Assembly (NCBI RefSeq): GCF_900176515.1
Contig: NZ_FWXV01000006.1
Location: 310,001 to 374,000 of the forward strand
Length of the DNA: 64,000 bases
Origin: Kibdelosporangium aridum
Lineage (GTDB): Bacteria; Actinomycetota; Actinomycetes; Mycobacteriales; Pseudonocardiaceae
Direction of reading: 5' to 3'
The stretch's first letter is position 1. The number at the start of each line of letters is the position of its first letter. The notes below the pieces were generated by a model. That model searched no databases. It had not been told where the DNA came from and was given only the letters and a program-made list of their open reading frames with translations. This document shows, piece after piece, positions 25,037-33,677 of this stretch. The position numbers and the translations under genes were made by a program.

Positions 25037-26095
25037 ATGTCATTGGCCAGGATTGAACTCCGGAAACAGTGGAGCCGGGCGACTCGCGTCACCGCGCTGC
25101 TGGTCGTGGTCGGCTTGTCCGTGACCGCGACGCTCCACTTCGGACACAATCCGTCCGGTGCGGGAACCTCGGCGTCGATCAATGCCTTCGAGATTCACGA
25201 CGCCGCTGTTCCGGTCGCGTCGGAGTACCGTTACGAGCGGCTGGCTCGTCCCGCCCGGACGGTGGTGCGAGACGAGGCGGGCGCGGTGGTGGCCACCTTC
25301 ACCGATGGAGCTCGCACGGTCGTCCTCACTGGGCACAGCCGGACATTTCAAGAGCCGCGGACGACTCGGGCCACCGTCACCTCCAATGCCTGGGTGCGGC
25401 TCATCCCGCACGAGTGGCGGGAGGGCGAGGAGGCCACAGCATGGTTCCGGCCGTGGCTGGATTCGGCTCTGAGCGACCGAAGCCCAGACGTTCTCGGTGT
25501 CACCATGGAATACCTCGATGGCGCGCCGAGCGGGACGAACGAGAAGAACGTGCGCTTCCGTGGCGACGCGTCCTCCGGTCCGTCCGAAGCGGACGACCGG
25601 ACGGCGTCGGCGGCCGCCGACTTCTACGAGTACCTCGGCCTGCGGTGGACGTTTCCGGACGGGGTGCACAGAAAACCCGCCGAGGGAACCTACGGCGCGG
25701 TCGACTGCTCGGGCTTCCTGCGGCTGGTGTATGGCTACCGGCTCGGCTATCCGCTGCTCGGCTCGAACACGCGCGGCACGGGATTGCCACGCAGTGCCCA
25801 TGCGATGTACGAACTCGGCTCCGGTGTGCCGATCATCCCCGACGGCGGCGGACGCGCGCAAGCGTACAACCTGCTGCAGCCTGGTGACCTCGTATTCTTC
25901 GATCTCGACCAGGAGGGAGGTCGCCAGATCGACTTCGCTGGTATTTATCTCGGGATGGACAGTGGCCATCATCATCGGTTCATTTCGAGCCGGTCGGCGG
26001 CAGACGGTCCTACGTTCGGCGATTTCGGTGGCGCCTCACTTCTTGATGGAGGCGGCCGTTTCTCCAAAGGATTTCGTGCTGCGAAGCGGATCTGA
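25037..26095 (+). CDS. NlpC/P60-like protein of the poly-gamma-glutamate locus
   Basis: 352 residues. The N-terminal signal anchor (VTALLVVVGLSVTATLHF) is followed by a beta-rich region and a C-terminal NlpC/P60 domain with the catalytic Cys in GAVDCSGFLRLVYGY. At the place of the usual HVGIYLG the sequence is DFAGIYLGMD, so the second catalytic residue is not His there; a GHHHRF cluster follows nine residues later and might substitute. Such enzymes cleave gamma-D-glutamyl links in peptidoglycan or poly-gamma-glutamate, so release or trimming of the polymer is likely. ATG 25037 or GTG 25025 may be the start. Confidence 0.75.
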   Translation: MSLARIELRKQWSRATRVTALLVVVGLSVTATLHFGHNPSGAGTSASINAFEIHDAAVPVASEYRYERLARPARTVVRDEAGAVVATFTDGARTVVLTGHSRTFQEPRTTRATVTSNAWVRLIPHEWREGEEATAWFRPWLDSALSDRSPDVLGVTMEYLDGAPSGTNEKNVRFRGDASSGPSEADDRTASAAADFYEYLGLRWTFPDGVHRKPAEGTYGAVDCSGFLRLVYGYRLGYPLLGSNTRGTGLPRSAHAMYELGSGVPIIPDGGGRAQAYNLLQPGDLVFFDLDQEGGRQIDFAGIYLGMDSGHHHRFISSRSAADGPTFGDFGGASLLDGGGRFSKGFRAAKRI

Positions 26096-26270
26096 CCTGC
26101 TCCGTGGGCCTTTTCTATGGCCACTGCCTTCGCTGTGATCTCCTGATACGGTAAGTATGTACGCCTTATCTTGGTCGTGTGCCTTGTGGCTGCGGAGTTG
26201 GGCGTCGGAGAATATGCGAAAGCCGCAGCGCTTGTCGTCGCAGGCGTACGCGGAACTAAAGGGGTAAATT

Positions 26271-27056
26271 ATGATGTTCCGCCTTCTTGGGTCATTGGAG
26301 GTTTACGGTCCGGACGGCGCGCCGTTGCGGATAACTCAACACAAGCAACGGGCGTTGCTCTCGCTGTTGCTGCTCACCCCGGGGAACTGGGTGAGCACTG
26401 ATCTCATCCATTCGACGCTATGGGTGGGTAACTCGCCACGGAACGCGTTCGGGAGTATGAAGACATATGTGTCGCAACTCCGCCGAAAACTGGCTGACGC
26501 CAATGATCCGGAAAATCGGATCGAAAGTCGTGCCGGTGGATACCGGGTGTTCGCCGATCGGCGGGAACTCGACGTGTGCCTGTTCGAGGAGGCGGCGCGG
26601 CGCGGGCGGGACGCGCTGCACGACGGCGATCCTGGCAGGGCCGTCGAACACCTCAACGCGGCGCTCGAACTGTGGCGCGGCGACCCCTTCGAGGAACTGC
26701 CCGTGGACGTCAGACAGGCCGAGACCTCCAAGTTGGAGGAACAGCGCTGGGCCGTGCGTGAGGACCTGCTGGACGCCCACGTCGCGCTCGGCCAGCATCA
26801 CGTCGTCATTCCGACGCTCCGCGCGTTGACGATAGAGTATCCCACGCGAGAACACCTGTGGTGCAGATTGCTGGTCGCCCTGTGTCATTCCGGGCGGCGG
26901 GCCGAGGCGCTGGCCGCCTACCAAACTGCATATCGCTTCCTTGTCAACGAGCTCGGCATCGAGCCGGGTGCCGAACTGCGGCAACTGCACCAGCAGATGT
27001 TGGCCGGTGATGAGGTGACCGAGCCGTTCCGTCGAGACCTGCGTCAGATCCGCTGA
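26271..27056 (+). CDS. SARP-family transcriptional regulator
   Basis: 261 residues. An OmpR-type winged helix (1-95: LEVYGPDGAPLRITQHKQR, MKTYVSQLRRKLAD) is followed by the bacterial transcriptional activation domain (about 100-250: YRFLVNELGIEPGAELRQL). These are pathway-specific activators of secondary metabolism. AAAGGGG lies before the ATG. The 175 bases upstream hold the promoter but no gene. Likely targets are the PqqD/SDR genes downstream or the operon upstream. Confidence 0.88.
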   Translation: MMFRLLGSLEVYGPDGAPLRITQHKQRALLSLLLLTPGNWVSTDLIHSTLWVGNSPRNAFGSMKTYVSQLRRKLADANDPENRIESRAGGYRVFADRRELDVCLFEEAARRGRDALHDGDPGRAVEHLNAALELWRGDPFEELPVDVRQAETSKLEEQRWAVREDLLDAHVALGQHHVVIPTLRALTIEYPTREHLWCRLLVALCHSGRRAEALAAYQTAYRFLVNELGIEPGAELRQLHQQMLAGDEVTEPFRRDLRQIR

Positions 27057-27189
27057 GGACATCGGAGCAGGCCTATACCTTCCATGCACCGGCAATGAAC
27101 CGTAATCGGGCAGACTGGAAATGGTCGGCAAAACTGTTCGGCTTCCCGTAGGTCGGTGGCGGAATTCGCGTGACCGAGGCGGGGAAATC

Positions 27190-27232
27190 GCGCGTGGCGG
27201 TGACGGTGTGCGGCCCGATCACCGCCACGCGC
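27190..27232. promoter_or_regulatory. Perfect 14-bp inverted repeat (attenuator or terminator)
   Basis: GCGCGTGGCGGTGA and TCACCGCCACGCGC separated by a 15-nt loop, 134 bases after the SARP stop and 16 bases before the PqqD-like start. It could end the SARP transcript or control read-through; being this close to the ribosome site it could also gate translation. Confidence 0.6.
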
Positions 27233-27248
27233 CTGACTTGGAGTCACG

Positions 27249-27500
27249 ATGATCAGGCTGCGCGAGCGTGTCGACTTCGCCGAGACGGACTACGGGACGG
27301 CCCTGTTCGATGAGCTGAGTGGGCTGTACTGGCTTGTCAACTCGACGGGTGCGCTGGCATTGCGTGTGTTGTTCGACGGTGGCGACATCGACGAGGCGAT
27401 CACCGCGGTGCTCGATCGCTACTTGGTGGATCGGGACACGGTGACCAGGGACGTGCACAACTTGCTTGCCAGGCTTCGCGAAGCCGGGCTGGTGACATGA
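27249..27500 (+). CDS. PqqD-like RiPP recognition protein
   Basis: 83 residues, PqqD / lasso-B1 fold. The pattern ALFDELSGLYWLVNSTGA, then LDRYLVDRDTVTRDVHNLLA, then REAGLV matches leader-peptide-binding PqqD domains. These proteins deliver precursor peptides to modifying enzymes. No cyclase, protease or radical-SAM gene is adjacent, so it is orphaned or incomplete. Confidence 0.75.
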   Translation: MIRLRERVDFAETDYGTALFDELSGLYWLVNSTGALALRVLFDGGDIDEAITAVLDRYLVDRDTVTRDVHNLLARLREAGLVT

Positions 27501-27592
27501 CGAACGTCATGTGGCCAAGAGTGGTCATTGGCGGGTATGCGTTGGTCCGGGTGGCCGATGAGGCGGCATTCTTGTGCAATGCGGATGACTGA
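27497..27592 (+). CDS. 31-residue micro-ORF coupled to the PqqD-like gene
   Basis: ATG overlaps the PqqD stop (ATGA) and codes 31 residues (begins MTNVMWPRVVIGGYALVRV). It could be a peptide substrate, the 5' remnant of a lost lasso-B2-like gene, or noise. Support is the overlap only. Confidence 0.3.
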   Translation: MTNVMWPRVVIGGYALVRVADEAAFLCNADD

Positions 27593-27624
27593 TCACACCC
27601 GCGACCGGGATCGGTGAACACGGC

Positions 27625-28413
27625 ATGGTGGATGTCGCGGTCGTCACCGGCGCGGGCCGGGGCTTGGGCGCCGCGATCGCCGATCGGCTGGCGCGGCGGG
27701 GAATGCACGTCGTGGTCACCGACAAGGACGAGGTGGCCGCTCGGTCTACTGTGGACAATCTGCCCGGACAGGGCACGGCGTTCCGGCTGGAGGTCACCGA
27801 CCCTGAAGCGAATCGGGTGGTCGCGCGGCATGCGGTGGGGATTGGCTCCTTGCGGGTGTGGGTCTGCAACGCCGGCGTGCTGTTCACTGGCGGCGTCGAC
27901 GAGATCACCGACGAGGAGGTGCGACGCCAGGTCGAGGTGAACCTGCTCGGCGTGATCTACGGCTGCCGCACGGCCTTGGAGGTCATGCGGGACGGAGAGT
28001 TGTTGTGCCTGGCATCGTTGGCCGCGCATGGCCCGGTGCCTGGCCTCGCGGTCTACGCGGCGACCAAGGCGGCCGTGCTGAGCTTCTGCCACAGTGTCAA
28101 CGTAGAGATGCGGGCCGCCGGCAGGGGCGTTCGGGTGCGGGCACTATGTCCGGACGCAACTGACACCGCCATGGTGCGGCAGGTGGCCGGAAGCCCTTCG
28201 TCGGCGATGTTGTTCACCGGTACGCGTTTGCTACGCGCCGGGGATGTGGCTGACGCCGCTGTGGGAATGCTCGATTCTCCCCGTGCCGTGCGCACGTTGC
28301 CCGCGTGGCGGGGTGTGCTGCTGCGAACCAGCGCCCTGGTCCCACGTCTGGCCGAACGGGCTGTACCGCTGCTGTGCAAGTACGGCGAACGGAGACGCCG
28401 ACAGTTGCAGTGA
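27625..28413 (+). CDS. Short-chain dehydrogenase/reductase
   Basis: 262 residues, classical SDR. NAD(P)-binding TGAGRGLG, Asp-rich VTDKDE after beta 2 (suggesting NAD preference), CNAG, and catalytic Ser (LASLAAHGP) with YAATK. Substrate unknown. It is followed 42 bases later by the first LuxR-type regulator. Confidence 0.88.
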   Translation: MVDVAVVTGAGRGLGAAIADRLARRGMHVVVTDKDEVAARSTVDNLPGQGTAFRLEVTDPEANRVVARHAVGIGSLRVWVCNAGVLFTGGVDEITDEEVRRQVEVNLLGVIYGCRTALEVMRDGELLCLASLAAHGPVPGLAVYAATKAAVLSFCHSVNVEMRAAGRGVRVRALCPDATDTAMVRQVAGSPSSAMLFTGTRLLRAGDVADAAVGMLDSPRAVRTLPAWRGVLLRTSALVPRLAERAVPLLCKYGERRRRQLQ

Positions 28414-28454
28414 GGGGAACTCGATCGTCAGTCGGCTCGGGGTGACAGGAGGCA

Positions 28455-30782
28455 GTGGTGGCAAAGGGGCGTCAGGGCAACCTGCCAGCTGAAGTGAGCA
28501 GCCTTGTCGGGCGCCATCGTGAGGTGGTCGAGGTCAGACGGCTGCTATCCGCTGCTCGATTGGTCACGTTGACGGGTGTGGGCGGGGTCGGCAAGACGCG
28601 CTTGGCGGTACGGGTGGCTGAGCAGGTCCGGCGGGCGTTCGTGGATGGGGTGTGGTTTGTCGAGTTGGCGGCGCTGCAGGACTCGGCCTTGCTGGCGCGC
28701 ACGGTGGCCGACGCGTTGGGGATATGTGATCACTCTGCCCGGTTACCGCTGGCGGCGCTGGCAGAGAGTTTGTCGGGCAAGCAGTTGTTGTTGGTGCTGG
28801 ACAACTGCGAGCATGTGCTTGAAGGGTGTGCTGAGTTGGTGGCGGCGTCGTTGGCCGCGGCCCCTGGGGTGCGGGTTCTGGCCACCAGTCGTCATGCGTT
28901 GCGTTGTGAGGGTGAACATATTTTTCCGGTGTCTCCGTTGCCTTTGCCGGATTTGCGTTATGGGCTCGTTGACGGCGAGTTGGAGCGCAATGAGGCGATG
29001 AGTTTGTTTGTGCAGCGGGCGCGGGCCGTGGCGCCGACGTTGCGAGTCGATGCCGGCAGTCGTGCGGCCATCGCGCGGATTTGTCATCGGCTGGACGGTC
29101 TTCCACTGGCGATCGAGATGGCGGCGGTTCGGGTCCGGGTGTTGACGCCGGAGCAGATCTTGCGGCGGTTGGACGATCGTTTTCAGCTTTTGGTGGTGGG
29201 TAGTCGTTCGGTGTTGCCGCGCCATCAGACCTTGCGGGCTGTGATCGAGTGGAGTTACGCGTTGTGCAGTCCGGATGAGCAGGTTTTATGGGCGCGGGTG
29301 TCGGTGTTCGCAGGTGGATTTGATCTCGAGGCGGCGCACACGGTGTGTGCTGGTGACGGTATCGGGCCGGATCAGGTGATCGACCTGGTCGACGGGTTGG
29401 TGGACAAGTCGGTGCTGACCCAGGAGCCGCACGGCACCAGACCGCGATTCCGGATGCTGGACACGCTCCGCGAGTACGGCAGGCACAAGCTACATGAACT
29501 GGGGGAGGCGGAGGTGTGCCGGCGGCATCGGGACTATTACTTGAGGCTGGCCGAGCGGAACGAGCAGGAGTGGTTCGGTCCTGGACAGGCGGACATTTTC
29601 GAGCGGACTCGGATCGAGCATGCGAATCTTCGGGCCGCGTTGGAGTTCTGTCTGAGTTGTCCGGGCCAGACGCGGGTCGGTTTGCGCCTGGCGGGGACGT
29701 TGTGGTTCTACTGGGCCGGATGTGGAGTGCTGGGTGAGGGGCGGCATTGGCTCGACCGGGCACTGGGCGCGGACACAAGCCCGAGCCGGGAACGGGCCAA
29801 GGCGTTGTGGGTCAACGGACACGTTTCCACATTGCAGGGTGATGTCACGTCCGCCGTGAAAACGTTGGAGGAGTGCCGCGATTACGCACTGCAGGTGGGT
29901 GATGAAGTCGCGTTGGCCTATGCCACCCATCGGCTGGGCTGCAACGCACTGGTCGGCGATGACCTGCCCGTGGCGCAGGAACTGTTCGAGGAAGCACAGC
30001 AGCGGTATCTGCGTCTCGGCGAGATGAACAGCAACGTGATGATGGCGTGGGCCGAACTGGCAGTCACCGCCGTTTTCCGCGAAGACCTCGACCGGGCCGC
30101 CGCCATTTGCCAGGAGGCCCGTGCGATCGTGGAGGAACATGGTGAGCAGTGGGCCCACGCCTACGTGATCTACACACAGGCCGTGATCGCGTTGAGCCGC
30201 GGGGAGCACGCTCAGGCAACGGCCCACGGACGCCACTGCCTGCGAACCTTGCGGACCTTCAACGATCTGCTGGGCGTCACCCTGGCCATCGAGGTCCTCG
30301 CGTGGAACGCCGCCGCACAGGGCATGCCGGACCGCGCTGGTGTCCTGCTCGGCGCCGCCGCCAGGATCTGGCCATCAGTCGGCTACCCTTTGTTCGGTTC
30401 CAAGTACTTCGGCGCCCCACACCAGCACTGTGAGGCTGTCACCCGCCGAGCGCTCGGTGACGTCGAGTTCGATGTCGCTTTCGGCCGTGGCATGGCGTTC
30501 ACCTTCGACGAAGCCATCGCCTACGCCCTCGACGAGCGCATCTCAGCCTCCGCGCCCGCACCCATGCCGTCGCCCGCACCGCTCACTCGCCGGGAACGAC
30601 AGGTCGCCGATTTGGTCGCCGAAGGCCTGTCCGACAAGGAGATCGCCACCTCACTCGTCATCGCCAAGCGCACCGCCGAAGGCCACGTCGGACGCATCCT
30701 CGCCAAACTCGGCTTCACCAACCGTACCCAACTCGCGTCCTGGGTCATCGGACAAACGAGACTGACGAACTGCCGAAGGTGA
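28455..30782 (+). CDS. AfsR/LuxR-type STAND NTPase regulator (copy 1, intact)
   Basis: 775 residues. The NB-ARC-like NTPase has Walker A GVGGVGKTR (about residue 42) and Walker B LLLVLDNCEH. A winged-helix/helical middle follows (ICHRLDGLPLAIEMAAVRVR, MLDTLREYGRHKL), then TPR-like repeats and a C-terminal LuxR helix-turn-helix (LTRRERQVADLVAEGLSDKE). GTG start after AGGAGG. Full length for the family. Such proteins bind ATP and a ligand, then activate nearby genes. One of eight paralogues or relics in the window. Confidence 0.88.
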   Translation: MVAKGRQGNLPAEVSSLVGRHREVVEVRRLLSAARLVTLTGVGGVGKTRLAVRVAEQVRRAFVDGVWFVELAALQDSALLARTVADALGICDHSARLPLAALAESLSGKQLLLVLDNCEHVLEGCAELVAASLAAAPGVRVLATSRHALRCEGEHIFPVSPLPLPDLRYGLVDGELERNEAMSLFVQRARAVAPTLRVDAGSRAAIARICHRLDGLPLAIEMAAVRVRVLTPEQILRRLDDRFQLLVVGSRSVLPRHQTLRAVIEWSYALCSPDEQVLWARVSVFAGGFDLEAAHTVCAGDGIGPDQVIDLVDGLVDKSVLTQEPHGTRPRFRMLDTLREYGRHKLHELGEAEVCRRHRDYYLRLAERNEQEWFGPGQADIFERTRIEHANLRAALEFCLSCPGQTRVGLRLAGTLWFYWAGCGVLGEGRHWLDRALGADTSPSRERAKALWVNGHVSTLQGDVTSAVKTLEECRDYALQVGDEVALAYATHRLGCNALVGDDLPVAQELFEEAQQRYLRLGEMNSNVMMAWAELAVTAVFREDLDRAAAICQEARAIVEEHGEQWAHAYVIYTQAVIALSRGEHAQATAHGRHCLRTLRTFNDLLGVTLAIEVLAWNAAAQGMPDRAGVLLGAAARIWPSVGYPLFGSKYFGAPHQHCEAVTRRALGDVEFDVAFGRGMAFTFDEAIAYALDERISASAPAPMPSPAPLTRRERQVADLVAEGLSDKEIATSLVIAKRTAEGHVGRILAKLGFTNRTQLASWVIGQTRLTNCRR

Positions 30783-30879
30783 CGTGAAGGGGGCGGTGCT
30801 CTTGGGACAACGCCACCTCCGGCAGCCGCCACGAACACCGCCCGCGAGAGCTGCCCGGGTCCTCCCCCGGCTTCCCGGG

Positions 30880-31722
30880 TCAGGCGGTGCTGTGGATCGT
30901 GACATTGCGGAGTGTCGCCCCGCCGCCCTGCACGTCGGCATTACAGATGTTGATTTGGATGACCCGGCCCTTGCCATCCGTGACGTTGAAACAGTGGATG
31001 GTCGCGTTCGCGTTGCCACCCCGGACTTCGACCGTGATGCCGCGCCGGGTCGAAGAAGTGCCGTCCGGGTTGTGTATGACGACATCCACGCCGCGCATGC
31101 TCCAGGTCGCACCCGCTCCTACGCCGCCGCAGTCGTCCCGTTGGTTCAGCGGATCCGAGACGATGTTGGCACAGAACGCATCCGCGCTCCCGTCACCAGC
31201 AGGCAAGGCCGCCACGCCGGTCACCGATCGCGAGCTGATGCTGCCGTCGCTGTGGTGGTTGACAAGCTTGACGTTCTGGAGGAACAGCCGTCCACCGTGA
31301 GCGATCGCCCAGCATTTGTTGAGCTGTTGTTCCCCGACAGGTGCACCAGGTCGATGATTGTTGCAATTCGCCTGTGCGACACCAGGAGTTTGGTTCGTAG
31401 TGACCGCGGCGAGCACCGCGTCGCCGCTCACCGGAGCGGTCCTGCGGACATAGATGTCAACGTTCTCCAGGGCCACGTTCCCACCGATGGCTCTGGCGGT
31501 GCATCTGGTGCGCTGTATCGCGATGCCGCGTTGACGCGCCAGGTCCTGTGCCGCGGCAACGTTGCCGCAGACCACGGCGCTCGAGGCGGTGCCGCCGACG
31601 ATCCGGATATCCGCGTCGCCGGCCGCAGCGGGTGCGGCCGTGGATAACCCGGCGCCGAGCATGGCGGAAACCGCGAACACGACGAGCACCATGCGGGTGG
31701 GACGAGATCTGTGATTGCTCAC
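30880..31722 (-). CDS. Secreted protein with three or four degenerate repeat units
   Basis: 280 residues from GTG 31722, AAGGAG upstream, overlapping the previous stop (GTGA). A signal peptide (LVVFAVSAMLGAGLSTA) is followed by repeat units of the form V-x-I-x-G-G ... C-x-N ... C ... G-G-x-x-x-L-x-x-V-x-I: ADIRIVGGTASSAVVCGN to VALENVDIYV, and ITVEVRGGNANATIHCFN to ATLRNVTIHS. The same unit occurs in the protein at 32817. No family recognised; probably a disulfide-linked beta structure at the cell surface. Confidence 0.65.
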   Translation of the reverse strand: MSNHRSRPTRMVLVVFAVSAMLGAGLSTAAPAAAGDADIRIVGGTASSAVVCGNVAAAQDLARQRGIAIQRTRCTARAIGGNVALENVDIYVRRTAPVSGDAVLAAVTTNQTPGVAQANCNNHRPGAPVGEQQLNKCWAIAHGGRLFLQNVKLVNHHSDGSISSRSVTGVAALPAGDGSADAFCANIVSDPLNQRDDCGGVGAGATWSMRGVDVVIHNPDGTSSTRRGITVEVRGGNANATIHCFNVTDGKGRVIQINICNADVQGGGATLRNVTIHSTA

Positions 31723-32222
31723 GGCTGTTCGGCTCCTTGGCTGGGTGTCCGGCCGGGCGGGTCTTGGCCGTGGATGTCTGTCGCGGCGCCGGTAGTGAGG
31801 TCCCGCAGGGCGACCGAGAACGACCGGACGGCCGCCAGGGTGCAGTCCAAGCCTTGTGCTGCTGGGAGATCCACCGTCAGGTTGACGGCACGGACACCGT
31901 CCACCGATCCGTTGTCCGCCGCTGTGTAATCGGAAACGTCTTTCACCGTCCCAGTGGCGTGGACAGACATCACGACGTTGCCGGCCCGTTTGCACACCGC
32001 GTTGACCGTGCCCCTCGCCATCACCGAGATCGTCGTTGTCGCACCAGGCTCAAGTCCAGCCTCCCGGAAGCTCACGGTGAGGACATCGTCTCGCCAGCTG
32101 GCTTCGGCTTCGACAAAGCCTGCCGAAGCATCGGCCCGGCCGCCGGTCGTCACGGCCACGGCGAACACAACCGGAACCGCGGCCAGCCGCCGCAACCGTG
32201 TCATGGTCCGCGTCATGGGCAC
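31719..32222 (-). CDS. Secreted hypothetical protein
   Basis: 167 residues. The signal peptide (RLAAVPVVFAVAVTTGGRADA) precedes a beta-rich domain (EAEASWRDDVLTVSFREAGLEPG). Its layout suggests an immunoglobulin-like small exported domain. GTG 32222 after GGGAGGG; ATG 32216 is the alternative. Second to last in the four-gene secreted set. Confidence 0.6.
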   Translation of the reverse strand: MPMTRTMTRLRRLAAVPVVFAVAVTTGGRADASAGFVEAEASWRDDVLTVSFREAGLEPGATTTISVMARGTVNAVCKRAGNVVMSVHATGTVKDVSDYTAADNGSVDGVRAVNLTVDLPAAQGLDCTLAAVRSFSVALRDLTTGAATDIHGQDPPGRTPSQGAEQP

Positions 32223-32262
32223 TGTCTTTCCCTCCCTTCTTCGTTCCAGATGGCTTGCGGAT

Positions 32263-32688
32263 TCATCCGGCCGCTCGTTCCCACTCCTGGTATGGGAGCG
32301 TGATCACGCGTTCGCAACGGACGAACGCTGTCCCGCCTATTCCGATGCAGTGGTCGGTTCCGTCGCCTCCGTTTTCGAACCCGATGCCTTCGGTGTCCAG
32401 GAGCACGTCGTTGCCGTCGTCGCCGAAAAGTTCGTCGTTGCCCGGCCCGCCCACCAGGATGTCCCGGCCAGGTCCGCCGATGAGAACGTCGTTTCCGTCG
32501 CGGCCGAGCTGCACGTCGTTGCCCTCGAGACCACATATGACGTCGTCGCCTGGTGTTCCGCGCAAGTAGTCGGCGCCTGGTGTGCCCAGAATCGTGCACT
32601 CCAGCGGGTTCGACGGCTCGGCGGTCACCGGGAACAAGCCCGATGAGGCGACAACGACGGCCAAGAGTTGTGTCAATGGTGCTGGCAT
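32263..32688 (-). CDS. Secreted RTX-repeat calcium-binding protein
   Basis: 141 residues. The signal peptide is followed by about six RTX nonapeptides of the GGxGxDxUx type (LRGTPGDDVICGLEGNDV, IGGPGRDILVGGPGNDEL). It should bind Ca2+ and fold outside the cell as a parallel beta roll. It is tiny, with no enzymatic domain. AAAGGTGAGG precedes ATG 32688. Confidence 0.8.
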   Translation of the reverse strand: MPAPLTQLLAVVVASSGLFPVTAEPSNPLECTILGTPGADYLRGTPGDDVICGLEGNDVQLGRDGNDVLIGGPGRDILVGGPGNDELFGDDGNDVLLDTEGIGFENGGDGTDHCIGIGGTAFVRCERVITLPYQEWERAAG

Positions 32689-32816
32689 GCCTCACCTTTC
32701 GTTCGGTGTGGCCTGCGAGCCCGCCACGCATGCTCGCAGGCCACAGTGGACAAGAGCAGAGCGGATCAAGGGCTGGACAGACAGTCAATGCGCCCCGCCT
32801 GGCCCTGCCTCCTGTC

Positions 32817-33320
32817 CTAGCCGCCAAGCTGGATGATGACGATGTCGACGTGATCCAGCTTGACGCTTCCCCCTTGCGCGTCCGCGGCGTTCTTGCAGGC
32901 GTTGACTTGTCCGGGCGAGGCGGTGCCCTGCAGGTAGTTCACACAGCCGGCGACAGCGGTGGCGTCACCGCCGGAAATCGTGATCTTGACATTGTTGTGC
33001 GTTCTGCGTCCATGGCCCTCCTGGTCGACGAACAATGAGACATTCATCAGCTCGACCGAGCCTGCGGTGGCACGCGCGAAGTTCTTGCATGCGTTGGACT
33101 GAGGTATCTTGTTCCTTTTCGCGCTCACCTTCGCGTACGTGACGCAGCCGCTGAAAGCGGCGGCGTTGCCTCCGTGAATGTCGATTTTCACGTCGTTGAA
33201 GGTTCCGCTCTGGGTCGCGCCTGCCGGGCTGGATAAGCCGCCCATCGCGAAGACTGTTGCGACTGTGATGATCGCGCCGCGCCATGCGCGGCCCACGCTT
33301 CGACTCATGAGGTGCCCCAC
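32817..33320 (-). CDS. Secreted protein with two tandem repeats
   Basis: 167 residues. After a signal peptide (IITVATVFAMGGLSSPAGA) come two copies of a ~60-residue unit: FNDVKIDIHGGNAAAFSGC to GSVELMNVSLFV, and HNNVKITISGGDATAVAGC to GSVKLDHVDIVI. Both contain a second Cys in NACKN. The unit is shared with the protein at 30880. GTG 33320, with GAAGG upstream; ATG 33308 is possible. First of the four secreted-protein genes. Confidence 0.68.
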   Translation of the reverse strand: MGHLMSRSVGRAWRGAIITVATVFAMGGLSSPAGATQSGTFNDVKIDIHGGNAAAFSGCVTYAKVSAKRNKIPQSNACKNFARATAGSVELMNVSLFVDQEGHGRRTHNNVKITISGGDATAVAGCVNYLQGTASPGQVNACKNAADAQGGSVKLDHVDIVIIQLGG

Positions 33321-33330
33321 GGGAATGACC

Positions 33331-33346
33331 TTCTCTCTTGAGAGAA
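33331..33346. promoter_or_regulatory. 7-bp inverted repeat at the ribosome site of the secreted-protein gene
   Basis: TTCTCTC and GAGAGAA separated by TT, 10 bases upstream of the GTG at 33320 and overlapping its purine-rich ribosome site. It could be an operator or a translation-controlling hairpin. It lies in an unusually AT-rich stretch likely to hold the promoter. Confidence 0.4.
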
Positions 33347-33510
33347 TAAATAATGTTCGTGGAATGACGTACGAATAAGCTAAAATCTGCGGCGGCCGAC
33401 TTGGCGGCCACCATCTCCCGACATCTCGCGACTAACTTTCGCGGGTCTAATACTTATGCCTGACAGCCGGCGTTCGGCAATATCGAGCGGTGGCGCTTAC
33501 TGGACAAAGG

Positions 33511-33660
33511 TCACTTCCGGCCATCGGGCGCCGGAGTGGACTGCGGAATGTGCAGCCGCACGGTACAGCCGGACTCCCCAGACCGGATCTCGACAAGGTC
33601 ACTGATCTGGCGGACGAGCCACAGGCCCTCACCGGGTTCCGAGTGCGGGGTGGGTGGAAG
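33511..33660 (-). pseudogene. 3' fragment of an HATPase_c_2 (RsbW-like) gene
   Basis: Minus-strand reading SEPGEGLWLVRQISDLVEI followed by RSGESGCTVRLHI and a stop at 33511. This is the G2 box and end of a serine-kinase anti-sigma ATPase domain. The N-terminal part with the ATP-binding N box is absent. Confidence 0.65.
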
Positions 33661-33677
33661 GTGACCGAGGAAGGGGT

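Noticed and set aside
27095..27151. 18-codon ORF (MNRNRADWKWSAKLFGFP) as a lasso or RiPP precursor
   Set aside because: No ribosome site, no leader length and no upstream in-frame start, so it is only mentioned with the PqqD finding.
30783..30879. GGGCGGTG/CACCGCCC inverted repeat between convergent genes
   Set aside because: The 37-nt loop makes it a poor terminator and no other function is suggested.
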